Below the pieces are notes generated by a model. It saw nothing but the letters and a program-made list of their open reading frames with translations. It did not search any database and was not told the DNA's origin. A stretch of 64,000 bases of DNA from Marinifilum caeruleilacunae (lineage in GTDB: Bacteria > Bacteroidota > Bacteroidia > Bacteroidales > Marinifilaceae), in NCBI RefSeq assembly GCF_013141825.1, contig NZ_RZNH01000002.1, forward strand, positions 215,522 to 279,521, read 5' to 3'. Shown one piece after another: positions 56,839-64,000 of the stretch. A program made the position numbers and the translations under genes. Position 1 is the first letter of the stretch. The number at the start of each line of letters is the position of its first letter.

Positions 56839-59154
56839 ATGAAGCGAATTTTTATCAGCTGCCTTTTGGTAGTGATGATACTTTCATGTGCGCATGAAAA
56901 GTCCAATTCCCCGGTACTCATCAAAAGCAAGAACCTCATTAAATATGTGAATCCTTTAATTGGAACAAAAAATATGGGACATACTTTTCCGGGCGCTGCA
57001 GCTCCTTTCGGAATGGTGCAACTGAGTCCTGAAACCAATGCTGAACCCATGTTTATTGATGGGAAATACAATAAAAAAACATACGAATATTGTTCTGGAT
57101 ATCAATATGCCGATAGTACCATTTTTGGATTTAGCCATACCCATTTTAGTGGAACTGGGCACTCCGATTTGGGAGATTTTTTAATCATGCCAAGCACAGG
57201 GGAACTGCAATTGGAACCTGGCAAGGCAAGCCAGCCTGGAAGTGGATATCATTCTGCCTTCTCGCACGATAAGGAATTTGCTGAACCTGCCTATTATAAA
57301 GTGTTTTTGGAAGATTACCAGGTGCAAGCTGAATTGACTGCCAGCGAAAGAGTTGGTTTTCATCGATACACTTTCCAAAAATCAGATGATGCTCATATCA
57401 TATTGGATTTAATGGCAAACATTTATCATCACGATGACAAAAACGTGTGGACTTTTATTAGGGTAGAAAATGATTCTTTGGTAACGGGCTACCGACAAAC
57501 AAATGGCTGGGCGCGTACAAAAAAGGTATTTTTTGCCATGAAGTTTTCCAAACCATTCAAATCATACGGACACAAAAGATATGAAAAGGTAATTTACAAC
57601 GGATTCTATCGAAAGTTTAATGAGGAAGAGAACTTTCCGGAAATGTCTGGTAAAAATATCAGGGCTTATTTTAATTTCGATACGAAGCAGAATGAAGAAG
57701 TAAAAGTTAAATTTGCTCTTTCCTGCGTAAGTACAAATGGTGCTTTGAAAAACCTTGAAACAGAGGTTCCACATTGGGATTTTAATCGCGTGAAGCAAGA
57801 GTCGCAGGCGAAATGGAATCAGGAATTATCGAAATTAGTAGTTGAAACAGAAAGCGAAGATCAAAAAGAAAACATTTATACTTCGCTGTATCACACCATG
57901 CTTAGTCCGGTACTTTACGAGGATGTGGATGGATCTTATCGAGGACTCGACCAAAACATACACCAATCTGATGGATTTACCAACTACAGTATTTTCTCCT
58001 TATGGGATACCTATCGTGCATTACACCCCTGGTTCACCATTCTTCAGCCCGAAAGAAATAATGACATGATTAAATCGATGTTGGCGCATCACGATCAGAG
58101 TGTGCATAAAATGCTACCGGTTTGGAGCCATTACGCCAACGAGAATTGGTGCATGGTAGGTTACCATTCGGTGTCGGTAATTGCCGATGCCATTGCAAAA
58201 AATGCTACCGATGTAGATCTGGCAAGAGCTTTACAAGCCTGCAAAAACACCTCTACCCTATCTTATTACGATGGCATTGGCGACTACATGAAATTAGGTT
58301 ATGTACCCGAAGACAATAGTTCATCATCGGTTTCCAAAACTTTGGAATATGCCTACAACGATTGGTGTATTGCACAAATTGCAAAGGCAGCCAATGAGAA
58401 AGAGACTGAACACGAATACAACAAACGTTCGGAATACTATAAAAATGTTTACGATGCTGAAGTCGGCTACATGCGTCCTAAATTAAGCAATGGACAATGG
58501 CGCAAAGAATTTGACCCATTAAACACTCACGGACAAGGTTTTATTGAAGGCAATGCCTGGAATTATGGTCTGTATGTTCCTCATAACATTAGTAATATGA
58601 TTGAGATGATGGGCGGGAAAGATAAATTCTCAAATCATTTGGATCGGATTTTCACTACACCTATCGATGACAAATACATCGAAAAAAATGAAGACATCAC
58701 CCGTGATGGAATCATTGGCAACTATGTACATGGTAACGAACCTGGACACCATATTCCTTATTTGTACAACTGGACAAACGACCCCTGGAAAACGCAGGAA
58801 AGGGTGAGAATGATTTTGGATACGATGTACAGCAATGAAGTAGATGGACTTTGTGGAAACGACGATGCCGGACAAATGAGTGCCTGGTACCTGTTTAGCT
58901 CACTGGGCTTCTACCCTGTTCTTCCAGGGTCTGATGAATATGCCATAGGAAGTCCATCTGTTCAAAAAGCAGTTTTACATCTGCCCAATGGCAATCAGTT
59001 TGTCGTAAATACAGTCAATCAATCCAAAGAGAATGTATTTGTTGAGAAGGTAGAATTGAACGGGAATTTTTTAACCGATTTTAAATTGAAACATTCCGAG
59101 ATTGTAAAAGGTGGCGAAATTGTATTTTACATGAGCAATCAAGCAAATAAATAA
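56839..59154 (+). CDS. GH92 alpha-1,2-mannosidase-like lipoprotein
   Basis: A 771-residue lipoprotein (lipobox LSC, Cys17). GH92 signatures in order: YVNPLIGT, HTFPGAAAPFGMVQLSPET, SGYQYADSTIFGFSHTHFSGTGHSDLGDF, WDTYRALHPW, EGNAWNYGLYVPHN, GNEPGHHIPYLYNW, GNDDAGQMSAWYLFSSLGFYPVLPGSDEYAIGSP. These enzymes are calcium-dependent exo-mannosidases acting on N-glycans or mannan at the cell surface or periplasm. No Sus pair is adjacent. Closed by its own terminator. Confidence 0.93.
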   Translation: MKRIFISCLLVVMILSCAHEKSNSPVLIKSKNLIKYVNPLIGTKNMGHTFPGAAAPFGMVQLSPETNAEPMFIDGKYNKKTYEYCSGYQYADSTIFGFSHTHFSGTGHSDLGDFLIMPSTGELQLEPGKASQPGSGYHSAFSHDKEFAEPAYYKVFLEDYQVQAELTASERVGFHRYTFQKSDDAHIILDLMANIYHHDDKNVWTFIRVENDSLVTGYRQTNGWARTKKVFFAMKFSKPFKSYGHKRYEKVIYNGFYRKFNEEENFPEMSGKNIRAYFNFDTKQNEEVKVKFALSCVSTNGALKNLETEVPHWDFNRVKQESQAKWNQELSKLVVETESEDQKENIYTSLYHTMLSPVLYEDVDGSYRGLDQNIHQSDGFTNYSIFSLWDTYRALHPWFTILQPERNNDMIKSMLAHHDQSVHKMLPVWSHYANENWCMVGYHSVSVIADAIAKNATDVDLARALQACKNTSTLSYYDGIGDYMKLGYVPEDNSSSSVSKTLEYAYNDWCIAQIAKAANEKETEHEYNKRSEYYKNVYDAEVGYMRPKLSNGQWRKEFDPLNTHGQGFIEGNAWNYGLYVPHNISNMIEMMGGKDKFSNHLDRIFTTPIDDKYIEKNEDITRDGIIGNYVHGNEPGHHIPYLYNWTNDPWKTQERVRMILDTMYSNEVDGLCGNDDAGQMSAWYLFSSLGFYPVLPGSDEYAIGSPSVQKAVLHLPNGNQFVVNTVNQSKENVFVEKVELNGNFLTDFKLKHSEIVKGGEIVFYMSNQANK

Positions 59155-59175
59155 TTGAATTCATTTCAATCACAG

Positions 59176-59210
59176 ATTAACCCCAGACTTCATTTCTGGG
59201 GTTAATTTTT
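59176..59210 (+). terminator. Terminator of GH92 gene
   Basis: ATTAACCCCAGA pairs with TCTGGGGTTAAT (59195-59206), 7-base loop, followed by T run. Confidence 0.9.
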
Positions 59211-59395
59211 GCCTAAAAGTCTAATATTCTAATCATTAGATTAGCTATTGTGCAACACAAAACAAAAAACGCAATAGCCAAAACATCTGCGAATTGCACT
59301 GAGATTCACCACCTTAATAAAATCAAAGAAAAATGTTCTAGAGTATACATGTTTTTAAACTACATAGCGCTTTAATTCCCTGCTATGCATTTTGT

Positions 59396-59403
59396 TAGTT
59401 TTG
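59396..59403 (+). promoter_or_regulatory. -7 box of acetate transporter
   Basis: TAGTTTTG matches TAnnTTTG 32 bases before the ATG. A 13-base palindrome TCTAATCATTAGA at 59228-59240 lies upstream and may be an operator. Confidence 0.5.
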
Positions 59404-59434
59404 CCGCTCAATCAGGATAAAATTAACTTTAGCG

Positions 59435-60031
59435 ATGAACAACGTAAATTTAGGAAATCCGGCGGTTGTCGGTTTAGGAGGATTTGGTTTAAGTACCATT
59501 TTATTACAATTGCATAACCTTGGTTTGTGTGGATTAGGCCCAGTATTGGCTGTTGGTTTTGCATTTGGTGGAATTGCACAATTGTGTGCTGGATTATTAG
59601 AGCATAAAAACGGTAACAACTTTGGTTTTGCAGCATTTTCTGCTTACGGATCTTTTTGGATTGCAATCGGAATTGTGTGGATGCTAAACTACTTTAACAT
59701 CTACAAATCATCGGGTACTGATGTTGGATACTTCCTAGTAGCTTACACATTCTTTACCTTAATTCTTTGGTTTGCTTCACTATTTATTCATGGTGCAATG
59801 GCAACTACTTTTAGCATTTTGATGGTAGGATTCATTTTATTGGATCTTGGTCATTTCGGATTTCCGGCATTAAACACTGCTGCTGCATACGTATTAATTG
59901 CATGTGCTCTTGCAGCTTGGTACATGATGGCAGCTATTATTATTAATGGTGTAGCCGGAAGAACCATTTTAGGTGTTGGAGAAGCTTGGCTAAAAGCTGG
60001 CGAAAAGGAAATGATTCCAGCAACAAAATAA
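59435..60031 (+). CDS. Acetate/succinate transporter of SatP (GPR1/FUN34/YaaH) family
   Basis: A 198-residue protein with six membrane helices and the family N-terminus NPAVVGLGGFGLSTILLQL. The SatP family are hexameric acetate channels or proton symporters. The short C-terminus (LKAGEKEMIPATK) is typical. Single gene with its own -7 box and terminator. It could supply acetate to the acs gene elsewhere in the window. Confidence 0.92.
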   Translation: MNNVNLGNPAVVGLGGFGLSTILLQLHNLGLCGLGPVLAVGFAFGGIAQLCAGLLEHKNGNNFGFAAFSAYGSFWIAIGIVWMLNYFNIYKSSGTDVGYFLVAYTFFTLILWFASLFIHGAMATTFSILMVGFILLDLGHFGFPALNTAAAYVLIACALAAWYMMAAIIINGVAGRTILGVGEAWLKAGEKEMIPATK

Positions 60032-60078
60032 GAAAACTCCATTCTCATAAATATGAGATAGGTTCCTTAAAAAATATA

Positions 60079-60120
60079 AAAAGGGAAATTGGATTCGCTC
60101 CGATTTCCCTTTTCTTATTT
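60079..60120 (+). terminator. Terminator of acetate transporter
   Basis: AAAAGGGAAATTGGA (60079-60093) pairs with TCCGATTTCCCTTTT (60099-60113), one G-U, loop TTCGC. Confidence 0.9.
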
Positions 60121-60145
60121 GGTCAAAATCAATTCCTCGATCGTA

Positions 60146-60460
60146 TTAAGGCAATAATTCTTTGTGAAGTGTTACTTCGAATTCCTGAACATGATGCGGT
60201 TTTCCATCGTTAAAGAATTCGACAATATAAGGTTTGTTGCAATGTGCATCGAAAGTTACCTGATCGTACCACTTTTCGATAAAAGTAATTCGATTTGGCT
60301 CATCAATACACTGATTTAATTCATAACGGATACATCCACCCTCCTGCAAAGTCATAGGAATCAATTTGTGCAGGTTCTGGATTAATTGATCAGCTTCACC
60401 TTCTTTGGCTATAAATTTGGCAATACACACCAGTTGTGTTTCGTTTCTGTTGATTGTCAT
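60146..60460 (-). CDS. Antibiotic biosynthesis monooxygenase (ABM)-domain protein
   Basis: A 104-residue single ABM domain: LVCIAKFIAKEGEADQLIQNL, EGGCIRYELNQC, ITFIEKWYDQVTFDAHC and PYIVEFFNDGKPHHVQEFEVTLH. Such proteins are quinol monooxygenases or heme-related in other bacteria. Function here is unknown beyond the fold. Confidence 0.88.
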   Translation of the reverse strand: MTINRNETQLVCIAKFIAKEGEADQLIQNLHKLIPMTLQEGGCIRYELNQCIDEPNRITFIEKWYDQVTFDAHCNKPYIVEFFNDGKPHHVQEFEVTLHKELLP

Positions 60461-60494
60461 TTGTAGATACTGTTTTGTAAATGAATTCGAATAT

Positions 60495-60522
60495 CAAACT
60501 TAAGGAAATTCGACCACATCAA
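60495..60522 (-). promoter_or_regulatory. Promoter of ABM gene
   Basis: Read on the minus strand: TTG at 60520-60522 and TAAGTTTG at 60502-60495, 17-base spacing. It is 34 bases before the start codon. Confidence 0.5.
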
Positions 60523-60567
60523 CATGAATTGCACCAGGAAAATGTAATGCTTTGGCAAGAAAATGCC

Positions 60568-60604
60568 GTAATAAAAATGCCGTTTCAATAATTGAAACGG
60601 CATT
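60568..60604 (-). terminator. Terminator of DUF3360 gene
   Basis: AATGCCGTTTCAA (60576-60588) pairs perfectly with TTGAAACGGCATT (60592-60604), loop of three bases, followed on the minus strand by TTTTTATT. Confidence 0.88.
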
Positions 60605-60629
60605 CTTTATATTTTTTAATTGATATCGT

Positions 60630-62084
60630 CTAGAAAATTCCAGGGATTCCAGGAAGTTGTCCAACCAGTGCCAGAGAAACAACACAAACAATAAACATTG
60701 CTCCAGGAATAATCAATTTTTCTTTCCAGCTTAATTCAGCAGCACGCTCGCTATCACCAATCAATCCCAGGTTATCAAGCAACATGGTAAATGCCCAACC
60801 GAAAACAGGATTTACAAAAGCACATGCAAAAATACAAGTACCTGCGCTCAATGAATCTTTGTGCTTACGAACCATTTGCATACCCGCTTCAAGTAAAGGA
60901 AGGAATACACCAACAATTAGTGCAACACGCAATACTGGTTCCCACATGGCCAAATCCATAGGATAACCAAATACCGATGCCAATACACAAAGTAGAGCCG
61001 TTAAGATTGCACCACCAGGAATAGGACGTTTTGCAATTGCTGCAGGAATCATATAAGTACCCCAGGATGAAGCAATGTTACCACCACCAAGTGCAGTACC
61101 AATCATCTGGCGAACTGAAGCAACAGTCATTGTATCATCAACATCCATCAATACGTTCTTGGCTTTTTTAGGGTAATTTAATTCCTGGAATACACGGTGA
61201 CCCAAATAATCAGGAGACCACATTGCGACTGCAAGAATTGCAAATGGAATTACCGCTACAAAATGTCCAACATTAGGTAAACCTAGTTGCCATCCTGTAT
61301 CTTCGCCCCACCACCACATTGGGTTCATGTGAGGTAAACCAGGTTTGGTTGTAAAAGCAAATTCGGCACCCATTACAAAGGCAACAATACCTGCAATTGC
61401 CGAACACAAAGGAATAGCCAACCAACGTTTATTGATTTTTGCCAAATATGCATAAATTAAAATCGTGATTCCAATTACTGCGAAAGAAACATATCCGATA
61501 TCACCGGCAGAAGCCCAGGCTTCCAATTTTGTTATCTGACTCAGCAAACCTACAGCACCTAAATAGATTAAAAGTCCACCACGAACCCCAACACCTGTAA
61601 GTTTCATTAATTTAGAACCACCTTTGGTTATACTTAAAGCAAGTCCGAATACCCCGATTAATATCCCCAAAGCAAGCGGGTGACCACCGGCGGCAGCAAT
61701 AATCGGAATCAGTGGAATCATAGGACCATGAGTTCCGGCAAGGTTAGCATTCGGATTAAGAATTGCTGAAAATAGCAATACAAAAATACCTCCTGCAATT
61801 AACAACTCGTAACGAACGTTTTCTGCAACGAATTCAGGAGACAAACCAAATTGAGTAGCAAATACAGCAACCATAGCTGTTACCATTACAACCTTACCAA
61901 TTGTAGCGGCCAAGGCAGGAACCCAATCTTCCAGTTCGATATTGAAATCTCTGAATGGCAAGTGGATGCGCCATCTGCGAAATTTCATAATCTCGAGTTC
62001 GTGATTCAAGTATGCCTCACGGCTCTCGAACTCATGCGCTTTCTTGCGCTGTTCTTTGTAAGAGTTTTGATTCTCTTTTTTCAT
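60630..62084 (-). CDS. DUF3360-family multi-pass membrane protein
   Basis: A 484-residue membrane protein with about 11-12 membrane segments and the N-terminal motif ESREAYLNHELEIMKFRRW, recognised from memory as DUF3360. Its layout resembles SulP/NCS2-type transporters, so transport of an anion or nucleobase is possible but unproven. It has a strong terminator and appears to be a single gene. Confidence 0.85.
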   Translation of the reverse strand: MKKENQNSYKEQRKKAHEFESREAYLNHELEIMKFRRWRIHLPFRDFNIELEDWVPALAATIGKVVMVTAMVAVFATQFGLSPEFVAENVRYELLIAGGIFVLLFSAILNPNANLAGTHGPMIPLIPIIAAAGGHPLALGILIGVFGLALSITKGGSKLMKLTGVGVRGGLLIYLGAVGLLSQITKLEAWASAGDIGYVSFAVIGITILIYAYLAKINKRWLAIPLCSAIAGIVAFVMGAEFAFTTKPGLPHMNPMWWWGEDTGWQLGLPNVGHFVAVIPFAILAVAMWSPDYLGHRVFQELNYPKKAKNVLMDVDDTMTVASVRQMIGTALGGGNIASSWGTYMIPAAIAKRPIPGGAILTALLCVLASVFGYPMDLAMWEPVLRVALIVGVFLPLLEAGMQMVRKHKDSLSAGTCIFACAFVNPVFGWAFTMLLDNLGLIGDSERAAELSWKEKLIIPGAMFIVCVVSLALVGQLPGIPGIF

Positions 62085-62796
62085 TTTATAAGATTTAGAT
62101 GTTTTTACAAACCCCTATTCAGCTACCTACGCGTTTTCAGGGGCTAAAAATCCCCGTAAAAATTATAAAAAAAGAAATGCCAAACAAGAAGCTTTAAGCC
62201 ACAGTATGACAAGTCTTAAGAGAAAATTATCCGACTCATATCGAAAGTTTGGCATACTTTATTTTTAAGATCAATAGACATAAATGTTTACATATAGATA
62301 TCTCAATTTCATTATAAGTAAGAAGTGTTCTGTCAATTGGCTCATAAAAATATCAGAATAATCGAAAAATGAGTACTTAGTTATCATACTTAAATCAACA
62401 AAATTATATTATTTTGTTTAATACATCTCTTTATGCAAGCATATCACGAAAAAGTGACCAATCACTTGCAATCGATAGAATTTAGAGTGAGACTAAATTA
62501 GGGAACTAACAGTATGTAAAGACGGCAGCAATATGTTTAGATTATCAATAGGTAGCATCTTCCCTCTTCCCTATTCCGACTGGTATTTTGATAGGCAAAA
62601 AACCAAAAGAATATTGAAACAGTTTATTACCAATCAAACAAATCCATCATCAAACTAAAAACCAGATTGCATCACTCTCCACTCATCATATTTTTCTACT
62701 CTATAATATATTTTTATGTAAGGCATAAAATTCATAAATTAGTGAATATTAGTATTTATACACCTTACACTCAATACTTTCTAATTAATTATATAA
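62085..62796. other. AT-rich divergent intergenic region
   Basis: 712 bases between the DUF3360 gene and the C39-like lipoprotein gene. Very AT-rich. Only weak inverted repeats such as CCCCT...AGGGG near 62115-62146 are seen; no gene or RNA is supported. Confidence 0.5.
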
Positions 62797-63810
62797 ATGA
62801 AACTAAACAAACTATTCATCGTCTTGTTAACATTCGTTTCCCTCTTTTGTGGTAAAGATCATACACAGGATGAAACAATAACAATAGACTTTGAGTGCAG
62901 GCTTCAACATGATCGTATACAACTTGATGCCAACGCTTCTTTTTCTGAATTAACAGATAACCTGGAGTATAAATGGGAATTGGATGATTCACAAATTTAC
63001 CTGAACCAGAAAGATCAAAAAGTAGCCTTCTTTATTTTACCTGATCGGGAAACGGAATCTGAAATCTCAGTACAGCTTGTGATTGATGATGGCAAAAATG
63101 ATGAAATTCTTCAAAAAAGAGTGACGATTCCCCCCTTTAATGACCATATCGCTGAATGGGGATTGGGTGAGCAATCGATAAACAGAAAAAGCAACGATCA
63201 GGAATACAATTGGTATTTTGAACAATCAAACACAGGCCAATACAGTTCCGAAAACTGTGGCCCTTCCTGTGTTACCATGGCTCTAAAATGGGCCATTAAA
63301 GATTGGGACAAGGATGTGGAGCATGCTCGCAGCCAATATCATCCTTTTGGTGGATGGTGGTGGACCTATGACATAATAGATTACTTAAATGTTAACGATG
63401 TTACCAACAAAACGGTTCCCTTTAATACACAACAGAATATTAGAAAATATTTAGATGATGGTCTAATTGCCATTCTATGCATCGATATGCACCAGGTGCG
63501 TCTCGAATCGAAGCCTGAACACCGTATCGATAAATACTACGAAACACGACCGGAATGGGGACACTTTATTATTGTAAAAGGTTATCGACAAACCGATAAA
63601 GATGTTTTTTTCGAAATTTATGATCCAGGAGGCAGAGCAAAAATGTATGAAGATGGTAGCTTTAAAGGGAAGAATCGATACTACAGGGAAAGAGATTTAA
63701 TGAATGCGGCCCATGTTTGGTGGAAATATGCCATTATTGTGAGTCGATCTTTGATTAAAACCAAATCGGCAGTGGATCCTAATACTATTGAGCATGCCAG
63801 GGGCAGGTAA
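62797..63810 (+). CDS. C39-like papain-fold lipoprotein with N-terminal PKD-like domain
   Basis: A 337-residue lipoprotein (SLFC, Cys18). Residues about 25-112 form a beta-sandwich (ITIDFECRLQHDRIQLDANASFSE; YKWELDD; VQLVIDDGKND), like PKD domains. Residues about 140-310 are a C39-like peptidase_like domain: active-site Cys154 in ENCGPSCVTMAL, His256 in EWGHFIIVKGY and Asp276 in IYDPGGR. All three triad residues are present. Family members include peptidases and transglutaminase-like cysteine enzymes; the target is unknown. The IS3-type element begins 43 bases after its stop. Confidence 0.85.
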   Translation: MKLNKLFIVLLTFVSLFCGKDHTQDETITIDFECRLQHDRIQLDANASFSELTDNLEYKWELDDSQIYLNQKDQKVAFFILPDRETESEISVQLVIDDGKNDEILQKRVTIPPFNDHIAEWGLGEQSINRKSNDQEYNWYFEQSNTGQYSSENCGPSCVTMALKWAIKDWDKDVEHARSQYHPFGGWWWTYDIIDYLNVNDVTNKTVPFNTQQNIRKYLDDGLIAILCIDMHQVRLESKPEHRIDKYYETRPEWGHFIIVKGYRQTDKDVFFEIYDPGGRAKMYEDGSFKGKNRYYRERDLMNAAHVWWKYAIIVSRSLIKTKSAVDPNTIEHARGR

Positions 63811-63853
63811 ATCAATCGAAGTGTAAAAGCATAAAGAAACCCACCAAATAAAG

Positions 63854-64000
63854 TGAACTGCACCCCAAAAGTTGGACACAACATTTGGGGTGTTTTTATG
63901 ACTAAAAAAAAGAGAAACAAATTTAGTATTGAGGATAGAGAACAAGCAGTTCTAAAAATACAGAACGAAGGAAGATCTTGCCTATCTGTTGCACGAGAAT
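63854..64000 (+). mobile_element. IS3-family insertion sequence, left end (cut by window edge)
   Basis: TGAACTGCACCCCAAAAGTT matches the terminal inverted repeat form of IS3-family elements. The 9-bp palindrome CACCCCAAA (63861-63869) / TTTGGGGTG (63884-63892) lies just before the transposase start. The rest of the element is beyond the window. Confidence 0.85.
63898..64000 (+). CDS. IS3-family transposase OrfA, N-terminal part
   Basis: The visible 34 residues start MTKKKRNKFSIEDREQAV and continue QNEGRSCLSVARE, an HTH as in OrfA of IS3-family transposases. The rest is cut off. The ATG lies six bases after the terminal palindrome. Confidence 0.85.
   Translation, partial: MTKKKRNKFSIEDREQAVLKIQNEGRSCLSVARE

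Noticed and set aside
62112-62146. CCCCT...AGGGG inverted repeat upstream of DUF3360
   Set aside because: The stem is only five bases with a long loop, easily by chance.

Overview
The window is a chromosomal segment from a member of the Bacteroidota, most likely an environmental or marine Marinilabiliales/Marinifilaceae-type organism (the phylum is well supported, the family is inference). The evidence is a SusC/SusD outer-membrane pair, another CarboxypepD-plug-barrel TonB receptor, S46 and GH92 secreted hydrolases, many Cys-lipoproteins, and repeated TAnnTTTG promoter -7 boxes upstream of genes (tRNA-Arg, thi operon, K+ channel, CoA-disulfide reductase, acetate transporter).

Layout. 0-6 kb: 5'-truncated ligA, a DEDDh exonuclease, a DUF6913-type gene, dapA, an LpoB-like lipoprotein and a COG3014-like TPR lipoprotein. 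6-10.3 kb: an H-NOX-like protein, an esterase-fold/TPR protein whose nucleophile elbow has lost its Ser, a YceI protein, tRNA-Arg(ACG) with promoter and terminator, and a full three-domain Ada. 10.3-27.5 kb: a separate TonB receptor, then a seven-gene minus-strand operon (26.46 to 12.86 kb): membrane polyferredoxin with HMA-like tail, SusC, SusD, a Calx-beta-like surface lipoprotein, a metzincin-type metalloprotease, an S46 dipeptidyl peptidase with the DPP11-type Arg, and a lipoprotein that shares a module with the gene just upstream of the operon. This operon is the most interesting candidate system in the window: extracellular proteolysis and TonB-dependent uptake combined with an inner-membrane redox/metal-handling protein.

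27.7-36.2 kb: a membrane-anchored AraC regulator, a voltage-gated K+ channel, and the thiamin operon thiS-thiC-tenI/thiE-like-thiE-thiG-thiH-thiF behind a promoter and a TPP riboswitch; its ThiF lacks the Zn and sulfur-transfer cysteines. 36.2-42.8 kb: a DUF885 peptidase-like lipoprotein, small hypotheticals, an EEP lipoprotein, a small alpha/beta hydrolase, and iorAB (indolepyruvate:ferredoxin oxidoreductase without the usual C-terminal ferredoxin domain). 43.2-47.7 kb: a FetAB-like ABC exporter and a four-domain sulfur-handling fusion (CoA-disulfide reductase, rhodanese, TusA, DsrE2).

47.4-64 kb: an XRE/membrane protein pair, acs, a patatin, a C_GCAxxG_C_C protein, a cysteate-synthase-like PLP enzyme (a link to sulfonolipids), Gfo/Idh/MocA oxidoreductase plus a partner, secreted proteins, a GH92 mannosidase, a SatP-type acetate transporter, an ABM monooxygenase, a DUF3360 transporter-like protein, a C39-like papain-fold lipoprotein, and at the right edge the left end of an IS3-family element. 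Rho-independent terminators are frequent and clearly separate transcription units. No CRISPR array, prophage or integron was seen.
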